Part shown: piece by piece, positions 16,598 through 24,938 of the stretch
Position numbering within the stretch: the stretch's first letter is position 1
Layout: each line of letters starts with the position of its first letter
Assembly (NCBI GenBank): GCA_045615885.1
Contig: JAZLFR010000060.1
Span: 62,001-126,000 of the forward strand
Source of the DNA: UBA1765 sp045615885
Lineage (GTDB): Bacteria; Fibrobacterota; Fibrobacteria; Fibrobacterales; Fibrobacteraceae
DNA: 64,000 nucleotides
Reading direction: 5' to 3'
Made by a program: the position numbers and the translations under genes
Notes under the pieces: model-generated
The model's database searches: none
Seen by the model: the letters and a program-made list of their open reading frames with translations, nothing else
Told to the model about the DNA's origin: nothing

Positions 16598-18421
16598 ATG
16601 AAAAACGTAGATACAATTGCCGTTCTTGACTTTGGCGGCCAATACGCCCACCTGATTGCAAACCGCGTCCGTCGCTTGGGCGTGTTCACAGAAATTCATT
16701 CCCCAAACTGCGACGTTTCCGAACTGGAAGGCGTCAAGGGAATCATCTATTCCGGTGGCCCTTCCAGCGTTTATGCTGCCGACGCTCCGGAATACAATCC
16801 CGAAATTTTGAACCTGCCGGTACCCAAGCTGGGTATCTGCTACGGTCACCAGCTTATCGCCCAGCAGCTGGGCGGTCACGTTGAACCGGGCAAGGTGAAG
16901 GAATACGGTATCGCCGACCTTATCGTTGGCGACGAAAAGTGCCCGATTTTGAAGGACCTGCCCAAGGCCTCCCCCATGTGGATGAGCCATGGCGACCAGG
17001 TGACTAAACTGCCCGAAGGCTACCGCATCGTGGCAAGCACCAAGGACTGCGAAATCGCAGCCGTCGCTTTCGACGAACGCAAGATCTACGGCATCCAGTT
17101 CCACCCCGAAGTGACCCACAGTAAGTTCGGCATGAAGCTTCTCGAAAACTTCATCGACGTTACCGGCGCACAGAAGACCTGGAACATGCATAGCTACCTG
17201 CCCCTCATCACCGCCCGCATCCAGGAACAGGTGAAGGACCGCAAGGTATTCCTGCTGGTTTCCGGCGGTGTGGACTCCACGGTAGCATTCGTTCTCTTGA
17301 ACCGCGTGCTGGGCCCCGAAAAGGTTCTGGGCCTCCATGTGGATAACGGCATGATGCGTCTGGGCGAATCCCAGAAGATCATGGACTTCCTCAAGGCCGA
17401 AGGCATGAACAACCTTCAGATCCGCGACGCGAGCGAGCACTTCCTGGCAAAGCTTGCAGGCGTAACCGCTCCTGAAACCAAGCGCGGCATCATCGGTAAG
17501 GAATTCCTTGTCGTCAAGGACGAGGAAATGGCCAAGCTGAACCTCGACCCCAACCAGTGGATGATGGCTCAGGGCACCATCTACCCCGACACCATTGAAT
17601 CCGGCGGCACCAAGAACGCCGACAAGATCAAGACCCACCACAACCGCGTCCAGGAAGTTCTGGACCTGATGGAAAAGGGCCTTGTGCTTGAACCGCTCGC
17701 CGACCTTTACAAGGACGAAGTTCGCGCCCTTGGCGAAGAACTGGGCATTCCCCACAATCTCGTCTGGCGTCACCCCTTCCCGGGCCCGGGTCTGGGCGTC
17801 CGCCTGCTTTGCAGCGATGGCGTCCTGAAGGACGACATGGTCGCATTCGACGACGTCCGCGACACTCAGGGCGGTAGCCTCGCCGACTACCTGAAGGCAA
17901 ACAACATTTCTGGCCGCATGCTCCCCATCAAGAGCGTTGGCGTTCAGGGCGATGGCCGTACCTATGCACAGCCGTTCCTGCTGACTACCGCCGGCCTCTC
18001 CTGGAAGGACTGCGAAAAGTTCTCCACCGAACTTGCCAACCGTTTCAAGGCCATCAACCGCGTGATCTACCAGATTGGTACCGTGGCTGATGAAGACCCG
18101 AAGCTTGTGGAACAGTACGCCACCCGCGAGAACTTCGATACACTGCGTAAGTTCGACGACATCTGCACCACCTTCCTGCAAGAAAACAAGCTGTACGAAG
18201 AAATCTGGCAGATGCCTGTGGTATCCGTTCCGCTGCGCACCGCTGGCAAGCCCTGCATCGTGATGCGTCCGGTGAACTCCACCGAAGCCATGACCGCAAA
18301 CTTCGCTGAAATCGACCAGGGCATGCTTGCAGGCCTCTGGCGCAAGTTTGAAGCAGAAGGCGCCGGCTCCCTGTGGTACGACGTCACCCACAAGCCGCCT
18401 GGAACTATTGAGTGGGAGTAA
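16598..18421 (+). CDS. guaA: GMP synthase (glutamine-hydrolysing), long form
   Basis: Converts XMP to GMP with ATP and glutamine. At 607 residues it is longer than the usual bacterial 510-525. The class I glutaminase domain (1-200) has GICYGHQ with the nucleophilic Cys and FHPEV with the His/Glu. The synthetase domain has the PPi loop LVSGGVDST near 222. The extra length is in the C-terminal half, between LLCSDG and the final KPPGTIEWE, including LPIKSVGVQGDGRTY and WQMPVVSVPL, a layout more like the eukaryotic-type enzyme. Codon choice (many CTG and CCC) and higher GC differ visibly from the flanking aminopeptidase and ABC genes, which may indicate transfer. Confidence 0.96.
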   Translation: MKNVDTIAVLDFGGQYAHLIANRVRRLGVFTEIHSPNCDVSELEGVKGIIYSGGPSSVYAADAPEYNPEILNLPVPKLGICYGHQLIAQQLGGHVEPGKVKEYGIADLIVGDEKCPILKDLPKASPMWMSHGDQVTKLPEGYRIVASTKDCEIAAVAFDERKIYGIQFHPEVTHSKFGMKLLENFIDVTGAQKTWNMHSYLPLITARIQEQVKDRKVFLLVSGGVDSTVAFVLLNRVLGPEKVLGLHVDNGMMRLGESQKIMDFLKAEGMNNLQIRDASEHFLAKLAGVTAPETKRGIIGKEFLVVKDEEMAKLNLDPNQWMMAQGTIYPDTIESGGTKNADKIKTHHNRVQEVLDLMEKGLVLEPLADLYKDEVRALGEELGIPHNLVWRHPFPGPGLGVRLLCSDGVLKDDMVAFDDVRDTQGGSLADYLKANNISGRMLPIKSVGVQGDGRTYAQPFLLTTAGLSWKDCEKFSTELANRFKAINRVIYQIGTVADEDPKLVEQYATRENFDTLRKFDDICTTFLQENKLYEEIWQMPVVSVPLRTAGKPCIVMRPVNSTEAMTANFAEIDQGMLAGLWRKFEAEGAGSLWYDVTHKPPGTIEWE

Positions 18422-18441
18422 TTTTTACACTCAATTAAACA

Positions 18442-18478
18442 AAAAAGCCGCTGGAAGGAACACTTCCGCGGCTTTTTC
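18442..18478. terminator. Bidirectional terminator between guaA and amino acid ABC genes
   Basis: AAAAAGCCGC-t-GGAAG / CTTCC-GCGGCTTTTT with GAACA loop; A-tract on one side and T-tract on the other serve both converging genes. Confidence 0.9.
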
Positions 18479-18534
18479 GTTAGGCCAAGTCCGAGTACGG
18501 ATTGGGCTCACCACGCAGTATGGGACTTTGTAAA

Positions 18535-19275
18535 CTACTTCTTGATGGCAGCCAAGAAATCCTTCAGGCGGTCATCCTTTGGATGTTCAAAGATTTCCTC
18601 CGGTGTCCCCTGCTCCTTGATGACACCATCGGCAAAGAACAGAACACGGTTTGCCACTTCGCGTGCAAAGCCCATTTCATGAGTAACCACCAGCATAGTC
18701 ATGCCGCTGTTTGCAAGATCCTTCATGATTTTCAGGACTTCGCCCACCATTTCGGGGTCAAGAGCGCTAGTCGGTTCATCGAACAGGATTGCTTCCGGGT
18801 TCATGGCAGCAGCACGGGCAATTGCAACGCGCTGCTGTTGACCGCCAGAAAGCTGTGCCGGGTAATGGTCGGCACGCTCGGCAAGCCCGACGCGACTCAA
18901 TAGTTCCATCGCCACCTTTTCACCTTCCGCCTTGCTCATGCGTCCAAGCTTAACCGGGGCAAACATGACGTTTTTCAGAGCAGTCATGTTCTTGAACAAG
19001 TTAAACTGCTGGAACACCATGCCAACACGAGCACGCACAGTCGGCTTAGAGACATCTTTGGCGAGAATGCTCTTGCCATCAAGCAAAATGTCGCCACTGG
19101 TAGGTTTTTCCAGAAGGTTCAGCATGCGGAGGAATGTTGACTTGCCGCAACCGGAAGGGCCTATAATGGCAACTACGTCGCCCTTGTAAAACTCCGCATC
19201 AATGTTTTTCAAAATCTGCTTGTCGCCATAGGATTTGCACAGATTGCGAACCTGAATCATAACTTCCTTTTCCAT
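18535..19275 (-). CDS. Polar amino acid ABC transporter ATP-binding protein (GlnQ/HisP type)
   Basis: ATPase of an amino acid importer. The 246 residues carry Walker A IIGPSGCGKSTF, the Q-loop MVFQQFNLFKNM, signature LSGGQQQRVAIARA, Walker B AILFDEPTSALDPEMV and switch VTHEM, with the polar-amino-acid subgroup features (ALDPE, HPKDDRLKDFL at the end). The ATG at 19275 has GGAGG eight bases upstream. It lies 12 bases behind the fused binding-protein/permease gene, making a compact two-gene importer. Confidence 0.95.
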   Translation of the reverse strand: MEKEVMIQVRNLCKSYGDKQILKNIDAEFYKGDVVAIIGPSGCGKSTFLRMLNLLEKPTSGDILLDGKSILAKDVSKPTVRARVGMVFQQFNLFKNMTALKNVMFAPVKLGRMSKAEGEKVAMELLSRVGLAERADHYPAQLSGGQQQRVAIARAAAMNPEAILFDEPTSALDPEMVGEVLKIMKDLANSGMTMLVVTHEMGFAREVANRVLFFADGVIKEQGTPEEIFEHPKDDRLKDFLAAIKK

Positions 19276-19287
19276 TTCAAGTCCTCC

Positions 19288-20781
19288 CTAGCGTTCGTTC
19301 TTCTTCAAGCGTTTTTCGAGGCGGGATACACATGCAGAAAGCCCAGCCACAATGATGAAATAGACCACAGCTACAGACAGCAGCGGGAACATTGCTTCGT
19401 ATGTCAAACTGCGAATGATGTCACCTCCGCGGGTAAGGTCGGTCAAACCGATGTAGCCGCAAATAGATGTTTCCTTGATGAGGGAAATAAATTCATTCGT
19501 CAATGCTGGCAATGAATTCTTGAAAGCCTGCGGGTAAACCACATGCAGCATCACCGTCTTGAATTTCAATCCAAGACTACGGCCAGCTTCAATCTGCCCT
19601 GGGTCAACCGACTTAATGCCACCACGAATAATTTCAGAAACATAAGCCCCTGAATTGATGCCGAACGCAACGATTGCAACAAGCAGCTTGTTGATGTTCA
19701 CGGACGAGAAAACGATATAGTAGATTATCAGCAACTGCACCATCATCGGCGTTCCGCGAATGATGGCCAAGTACGCCTTGCACACCCAATTTGCAACTTT
19801 ATATTTGCCGTTCCATTCATTATTGATTCGAACCAGAGCTACAATAAAACCAATAAGAATTCCAAGCAAAGCAGCACAAAGCGCAATGATCAAAGTATTG
19901 CGAAGTCCTTCGCCAATGTATTTCCAACGGTTGTCCTTAATGAAGTTCTTATGGAACTTTTCGGTAAAGGATTCTACAGAAGCTTCCTTTTCGCCCGTGC
20001 GCACAAGAATGACTACCTTGTTATCCACAAGCTTATCGGTAAAGTTGATGGATTTCTTGCGTTCTTCGGTAACGGTAAAACCAGAGAGGCCAAGGTCAGC
20101 CTTGCCGGAGCTCACGGCGTTAATGACGGCGTCGAATTCAATATCCTGGATTTCAAGCACACGGTTCATTTTGTCGGCCACATAATAGGCAAGCTCGATT
20201 TCGAGGCCGACAATATTTTCACCTTCATGATATTCGTAGGGCGGGAACTGCGCATTGGTCGCAAGGACCAAATGTTCGCCTTCTTTAACATTCTGAGCGT
20301 AATGATAAGAGCCAGAACCATTGATGTATGTATTCAGCAGGGAATCAAAAATTCCCGTTTCACGCATTTCCTTCAAAGCCAAATTGAAAGTATCGAGCAA
20401 CCCCGAGCGTTCCTTGGCAATTACGCCTGCGTAAGTTTCTTCAACGAAAGCTTCTTCCAAAACACGCAGCGTCGGATTCTGCTTGACAAAGAAAATGGCC
20501 GGCTGGTCATCTAAAAGGACGGCGTCTATCTTGCCCTGCTTAAGAGCCTGCACTGCATCTGGCAACTTGGTGTAGCGTTCTACCTGAATTTTTGCAGTGT
20601 CGCCACCATATTCACTTGCATAAATATCAGCTGTGTTGCCGATCTGCACGCCAACTTTTTTACCTCCAAGATCATCAACCTTGAACACATGGTTTTCAAG
20701 GGCGTTTTCACGGCCGCCACACCCGACAAGGCAAGGAGCCAAAGACAAAGTACATATAAAAATAAGCCACAATTTGTTCAT
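19288..20781 (-). CDS. Amino acid ABC transporter: lipoprotein substrate-binding domain (swapped halves) fused to permease
   Basis: A single 497-residue polypeptide supplies substrate binding and the membrane channel. From the ATG at 20781 it has a lipoprotein signal (LAPCLVGC, Cys at residue 21). Residues about 36-152 match the second half of an SBP_bac_3 domain (VDDLGGKKVGVQIGNTADIY, QALKQGKIDAVLLDD, LNLALKEMRETGIFDSLL type). Residues about 170-265 match the first half (LVLATNAQFPPYEYHEGENI, SGKADLGLSGFTVTEERKKS). The halves are therefore in permuted order. Residues about 290-495 are a HisM-type permease with the EAGRSLGLK (EAA) loop. The longer frame to 20841 lacks a reason to be used. Specificity likely polar amino acids; exact one unknown. 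Confidence 0.9.
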   Translation of the reverse strand: MNKLWLIFICTLSLAPCLVGCGGRENALENHVFKVDDLGGKKVGVQIGNTADIYASEYGGDTAKIQVERYTKLPDAVQALKQGKIDAVLLDDQPAIFFVKQNPTLRVLEEAFVEETYAGVIAKERSGLLDTFNLALKEMRETGIFDSLLNTYINGSGSYHYAQNVKEGEHLVLATNAQFPPYEYHEGENIVGLEIELAYYVADKMNRVLEIQDIEFDAVINAVSSGKADLGLSGFTVTEERKKSINFTDKLVDNKVVILVRTGEKEASVESFTEKFHKNFIKDNRWKYIGEGLRNTLIIALCAALLGILIGFIVALVRINNEWNGKYKVANWVCKAYLAIIRGTPMMVQLLIIYYIVFSSVNINKLLVAIVAFGINSGAYVSEIIRGGIKSVDPGQIEAGRSLGLKFKTVMLHVVYPQAFKNSLPALTNEFISLIKETSICGYIGLTDLTRGGDIIRSLTYEAMFPLLSVAVVYFIIVAGLSACVSRLEKRLKKNER

Positions 20782-20785
20782 GGCA

Positions 20786-20793
20786 CAAATATA
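20786..20793 (-). promoter_or_regulatory. -7 box TATATTTG next to the ABC gene start
   Basis: Exact TAnnTTTG match on the minus strand, four bases before the ATG at 20781; implies a leaderless or near-leaderless mRNA. No clear -33 TTTG is seen at the expected distance. Confidence 0.5.
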
Positions 20794-20861
20794 GATTATG
20801 CAGATTATTGCATGGCGATTCCAATTTAACACTTGCAACAATTGTTAAATTTCCGTCACTT

Positions 20862-22019
20862 ATGAATTTTGATACCGTTTTGAACCGCCGCGGAACGAAT
20901 TCCCTCAAGTGGGATGTTCCAGAAAATGAATTGCCGCTATGGGTGGCCGACATGGATTTTGCCACAGCACCGGCAATTGTGAATGCCCTGAAAAATCGCA
21001 TGGAATGCGAAGCTTTCGGCTATTCCATTATCCCCGAAGAGTGGAACAAGGCGTATGTTGGTTGGTGGAAGCGTCGCTACGGTTACGAAATGGAAGATGA
21101 CTCCCTGATTTTTTGCACGGGCGTGGTTCCGGCAATTTCGAGCATCGTGCGCAAGGTGACCACCCCGGCAGAAAACGTTGTGATTCTTACGCCGGTATAC
21201 AACATTTTCTTCAACTCCATCGTAAACAACGGACGCAATATTCTGCAATGCCCGCTCGCCAACGAAAATGGAACTTTCAGCATTAACTGGGAGCGTTTTG
21301 AAGCCGACCTTGCAAACCCGCAAACTTCCCTGCTGATCTTTTGCAACCCGCACAATCCTGTGGGCAGAATCTGGAGCAAGGAAGAAATCGCTCGTGTAGG
21401 CGAACTTTGCAAAAAGCATGGTGTGACAGTGATTTCTGACGAAATCCATTGCGACATTACAAAGCCAGGCAAACGCTACATTCCTTTTGCAAGCGTTTCT
21501 GAAACATGCAAAGAAATTTGCATTACCTGCATTGCTCCGACAAAGACATTCAACATTGCAGGCTTGCAAACTGCAGCCGTTGCCGTAGCAAATTCAACGC
21601 TGCGTCACAAGGTTTGGCGTGGACTGAACACAGATGAAGTTGCTGAACCAAATGTCTTTGCGATCCAGGCTGCAATCGCCGCCTACAACGAAAGCGAACC
21701 CTGGCTCAATGAATTGCTGAAATACATTCAGGGCAACCGCGAAATCGTAACGGATTTCATGGCAAAAGAAATTCCGCAAATCAAGCTTATTGAAAGCGAG
21801 GCTACATACCTGCTGTGGCTCGATTGCAGGGATTACTGCAAAAAGCGCGGCATCAATTCCGAAGAGCTTGAAGCTGACATTCGCAAGAATGCACAAGTAT
21901 TCATTTCGAAGGGAAGCATTTACGGCGACGCCGGCGAAGGGTTCCTAAGAATGAACATCGCTTGCCCAAAGGCAACCTTGCAAGAGGCATTGAAAAGATT
22001 GAAGGAGTATTTTAATTAG
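20862..22019 (+). CDS. PatB/MalY-type PLP-dependent cystathionine beta-lyase (aminotransferase fold)
   Basis: Fold type I PLP enzyme expected to cleave C-S bonds (cystathionine to homocysteine) or to act as an aminotransferase. The 385 residues begin NFDTVLNRRGTNSLKWD and PLWVADMDFATAPAI, the classic MalY/PatB N-terminus, continue with NPHNPVGRIWSKEE, VISDEIHCDI and the PLP lysine in APTKTFNIAGLQ, and end with LRMNIACP. The longer frame from 20808 adds a non-homologous tail, so ATG 20862 is preferred. TAAATTTC at 20846-20853 is a near match to the -7 box. Divergent from the ABC importer, which could supply its amino acid substrate. Confidence 0.9.
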   Translation: MNFDTVLNRRGTNSLKWDVPENELPLWVADMDFATAPAIVNALKNRMECEAFGYSIIPEEWNKAYVGWWKRRYGYEMEDDSLIFCTGVVPAISSIVRKVTTPAENVVILTPVYNIFFNSIVNNGRNILQCPLANENGTFSINWERFEADLANPQTSLLIFCNPHNPVGRIWSKEEIARVGELCKKHGVTVISDEIHCDITKPGKRYIPFASVSETCKEICITCIAPTKTFNIAGLQTAAVAVANSTLRHKVWRGLNTDEVAEPNVFAIQAAIAAYNESEPWLNELLKYIQGNREIVTDFMAKEIPQIKLIESEATYLLWLDCRDYCKKRGINSEELEADIRKNAQVFISKGSIYGDAGEGFLRMNIACPKATLQEALKRLKEYFN

Positions 22020-22350
22020 AGTACAGAAGACAGAATACAGAGGACAGAAGGAAGACATAAGACGGAAGGAACTGTAACTTACCATGTCATGGCGAGCGGA
22101 GCGTGGCCATCCAGGGCAATGTTCTGAATCACCACGCCTACGGCTCGTGATGACTGTTAAGATGCAAGAACAAGAGGCAAGACAGAATACAGAGAACAGA
22201 GGACAGAGGACAGAAGGAAGACGGAAGGCTAAAGCGAGCAACTAACAACTAATGACTAACAACTCTTTAGAGACTAGGTTCTAGAAACTAGAGACTAGAA
22301 ACGCACATTTACATTCTCTAACCCCTAGATCCTAAATCCTAGATCCTAAC
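22020..22350. repeat. Modular intergenic repeat, copy 3 (forward orientation)
   Basis: Purine words (GACAGAATACAGAGGACAGA), GACGGAAGGAAC, the palindromic element at 22086-22154, more purine words, GCTAAAGCGAGCAACTAAC, AACTAATGACTAACAACTC, GAGACTAGGTTCTAGAAAC, ACGCACATTTACATTC and CCTAGATCCTAAATCC words. Ends at the MATE gene start. Confidence 0.85.
22086..22154. repeat. Palindromic element, GTCAT...ATGAC type
   Basis: GTCATGGCGAGCGGAGCG at one end and GGCTCGTGATGAC at the other, arms imperfectly complementary; central ATCCAGggcaatgttCTGAAT. Inverted copy of 10683-10749. Confidence 0.75.
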
Positions 22351-22362
22351 CACTAATTTCCC

Positions 22363-23718
22363 ATGGACAGACTTGAACTTTTACGCGACGGAAAACCCCT
22401 TAGCAAGGGCCAGCTGATGCTGCTCATCGGGCAGTTGAGCATTCCTGGTATTCTCGCACAAATTTCAACGATCATCATGGAATACATCGACGCTTCGATG
22501 GTCGGTCACCTGGGTTCCAGCGAGGCGGCGTCCATAGGCCTGGTTGCCTCAAGCACATGGCTGCTTGGCTGCCTTTGCTATGCGGCAAGCACCGGTTTTA
22601 CAGTACAGATTGCACATGCCATTGGTGGAAAAAAGAATGTCCACGCCCGCAATCTTGTAAAAGTCGGCCTGCTATTCGGATTAGTTTTCAGTTCCTTGCT
22701 CATGGGTTTGGGCATTTTCATGCACGACAAAATTCCAGGGCTGCTTGGAGCCGACCCAAGCCTCCATCACAATGCCTCACTCTACTTTTTGATTATCGCT
22801 TTAAGCCTGCCGGCGATGCAGCTGAACGGCATGGCAGCAGGAATGCTCCAATGCAGCGGCAACATGAAGCTCCCGAGCGCATTGCAGGTTTGCTCCTGTT
22901 TTCTCGATGTCATTCTAAACTACTTCTTGATTTTTGACAAACCGGGCCTTGGACTCGGCGTGATGGGTGCAGCCCTTGGCACTGCAATTACAGAATTCAT
23001 AATCATGTCGCTCATGCTCTACTTTTTGCTTTTCAGGAGCAAGGCCCTGCACTTGCGAGCAAAAGAAAAAATCCATTTTTCAATCAAGCAGCTTAAAGAA
23101 GCGTACCGCATTTCTTGGCCGGTCGGCTTGGAACAACTCGTGATGTGCAGCGCCTATGTGATGTTCACGGCAATCGTTTCGCCACTCGGCATGGCTGCCA
23201 TTGCAGCGAACTCGTTTGCGATTACCATCGAAAGCCTCTGCTACATGCCAGGCTACGGCATTGGTTCTGCAGCAACAACTTTAATTGGGCAGGGCATCGG
23301 CGCAAAGCGATTCGACCTTACGCGCAAGCTCGCCTACCTTACCACGGGTACTGGAATGGCTGTGATGACATTCATGGCTATTCTCATGTTCATTTTTGCC
23401 CCCGAACTTATCGGAATGTTCACTCCAGACCCTGAAATCCGCCGTCTAGGCACGGCAATTTTGCGAATTGAAGCCATTGCAGAACCTTTTTATGGAGCTT
23501 CCATCGTTGCAAACGGCGTTTTTCGCGGTGCAGGCAGCACTTTTGTGCCCAGCATCATGAACCTTGTGAGCATGTGGATTGTTCGTCTGCCGCTTGCGGC
23601 ATTCCTTGTTACCCGCTACGGACTCCAGGGGGCATGGATGGCAATGTGTACGGAACTCTGCTTTAGGGGCATTATCTACCTAATTCGTCTCGGACGCAAA
23701 AGCTGGATGCCTAAATAG
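22363..23718 (+). CDS. MATE family multidrug/cation efflux transporter
   Basis: Sodium- or proton-driven exporter of the inner membrane, DinF/NorM superfamily. The 451 residues hold about twelve hydrophobic segments in two related halves; the first half has IPGILAQISTIIMEYIDASM and VGHLGSSEAASIGL, typical of MATE proteins, and the repeat in the second half has SAYVMFTAIVSPLGMAAIAAN. Substrate unknown. There is no Shine-Dalgarno motif: the repeat word CACTAATTTCCC directly precedes the ATG. Confidence 0.93.
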   Translation: MDRLELLRDGKPLSKGQLMLLIGQLSIPGILAQISTIIMEYIDASMVGHLGSSEAASIGLVASSTWLLGCLCYAASTGFTVQIAHAIGGKKNVHARNLVKVGLLFGLVFSSLLMGLGIFMHDKIPGLLGADPSLHHNASLYFLIIALSLPAMQLNGMAAGMLQCSGNMKLPSALQVCSCFLDVILNYFLIFDKPGLGLGVMGAALGTAITEFIIMSLMLYFLLFRSKALHLRAKEKIHFSIKQLKEAYRISWPVGLEQLVMCSAYVMFTAIVSPLGMAAIAANSFAITIESLCYMPGYGIGSAATTLIGQGIGAKRFDLTRKLAYLTTGTGMAVMTFMAILMFIFAPELIGMFTPDPEIRRLGTAILRIEAIAEPFYGASIVANGVFRGAGSTFVPSIMNLVSMWIVRLPLAAFLVTRYGLQGAWMAMCTELCFRGIIYLIRLGRKSWMPK

Positions 23719-23795
23719 ACGGAAGACGGAAGGATATGGCTATCAAAAGGTGTTTTTTAAGGGATATACTTTCCAAAATGCCATATATTTTGTAA

Positions 23796-23834
23796 ATTAT
23801 GGGTGTTAATCTTTAACCGGCGACTCAAGTCGCC
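23796..23834 (+). promoter_or_regulatory. fba upstream region: ATTATGGGTGTTA box and 5' hairpin
   Basis: ATTATGGGTGTTA at 23796-23808 is shared exactly with the phosphodiesterase gene upstream region (34307-34319). A 6-bp hairpin GGCGAC-tcaa-GTCGCC at 23819-23834 lies 22 bases before the fba ATG and just ahead of AAGAGGT; it may stabilise the mRNA or tune translation. Confidence 0.45.
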
Positions 23835-23856
23835 ATCTAAAACAAGAGGTAAAACA

Positions 23857-24855
23857 ATGGCAGTTTCTTATAAGGAACTCGGCTTGGTAAACACCAAGGA
23901 AATGTTCGCAAAGGCTGTTGCTGGTGGCTATGCTATCCCGGCTTTCAACTTCAACACCATGGAACAGATGCAGGCAATCGTTCAGGCTTCCGTAAAGCAG
24001 AAGTCCCCGGTTATCATGCAGGTTTCTAAGGGCGCTCGTAACTATGCTAACGGCACAATCCTCCGCTACATGGCTCAGGGTGCTGTTGAATACGCTAAGG
24101 AACTCGGCTGCGCAAATCCTCAGATCGTTCTTCACCTCGACCACGGTGACTCCTTCGAACTCTGCAAGGACTGCATCGACAACGGTTTCTCTTCCGTTAT
24201 GATCGACGGTTCCCACCTTCCGTACGAAGAAAACATCGCCCTCACCAAGAAGGTTGTTGAATACGCACACGCTCACGACGTAACTGTCGAAGCTGAACTC
24301 GGTGTTCTCGCTGGTGTTGAAGATGAAGTTTCTGCAGAACACTCCACCTACACCAAGCCGGAAGAAGTTGTTGACTTCGCTACCCGTACCGGTTGCGACT
24401 CCCTCGCAATCTCCATCGGTACTTCCCACGGTGCTTACAAGTTCAAGCCAGAACAGTGCACACGCAACGCTGACGGCATCCTCGTTCCGCCGCCGCTCGC
24501 ATTCGACGTTCTCGAAGCAATCGAAAAGCAGCTCCCAGGCTTCCCAATCGTTCTCCACGGTTCTTCTTCCGTTCCGCAGGACGAAGTTAAGACCATCAAC
24601 GAAAACGGTGGTAAGCTCCCAGACGCAGTTGGTATTCCGGAAGAACAGCTCCGCAAGGCTTCCAAGTCTGCAGTTTGCAAGATCAACATCGACTCCGACT
24701 CCCGCTTGGCTATGACCGCTGCAGTACGTAAGTACTTCAACGAACACCCGGATCACTTCGACCCGCGTCAGTACCTCAAGCCGGCTCGCGAAAACATGCA
24801 GAAGATGTACGAACACAAGATCGTTGACGTTCTTGGTTCCAACGACAAGCTCTAA
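23857..24855 (+). CDS. fba: Class II fructose-bisphosphate aldolase
   Basis: Zinc-dependent aldolase of glycolysis and gluconeogenesis. The 332 residues from ATG 23857 (MAVSYKELGLVNTKEMF) include NFNTMEQMQAIVQ, the zinc-binding LHLDHGDSFE, VEAELGVLAGVEDE, AISIGTSHGAYK and the substrate-binding LHGSSSVPQDE and INIDSDSRLA. AGAGGT lies seven bases before this ATG; the frame's upstream extension is not expected to be translated. Codon use is strongly biased to GTT, GCT and TCC, consistent with high expression. Ends in a strong terminator. Confidence 0.96.
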   Translation: MAVSYKELGLVNTKEMFAKAVAGGYAIPAFNFNTMEQMQAIVQASVKQKSPVIMQVSKGARNYANGTILRYMAQGAVEYAKELGCANPQIVLHLDHGDSFELCKDCIDNGFSSVMIDGSHLPYEENIALTKKVVEYAHAHDVTVEAELGVLAGVEDEVSAEHSTYTKPEEVVDFATRTGCDSLAISIGTSHGAYKFKPEQCTRNADGILVPPPLAFDVLEAIEKQLPGFPIVLHGSSSVPQDEVKTINENGGKLPDAVGIPEEQLRKASKSAVCKINIDSDSRLAMTAAVRKYFNEHPDHFDPRQYLKPARENMQKMYEHKIVDVLGSNDKL

Positions 24856-24888
24856 TAGAGTTTTGTTAGCTTAACATCAAAGCTTAAA

Positions 24889-24921
24889 AACGCCTCGGAA
24901 TTTTTCCGAGGCGTTTTTTTG
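24889..24921 (+). terminator. Rho-independent terminator after fba
   Basis: Twelve-base-pair stem AACGCCTCGGAA/TTCCGAGGCGTT, TTT loop, then a T-run. Confidence 0.93.
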
Positions 24922-24938
24922 TTCCAAAACAATAAAAG

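Noticed and set aside
16547..18391. 614-residue open frame on the minus strand opposite guaA
   Set aside because: It mirrors a strongly supported gene; the translation has no known motif and arises from the GC-biased third positions of guaA.
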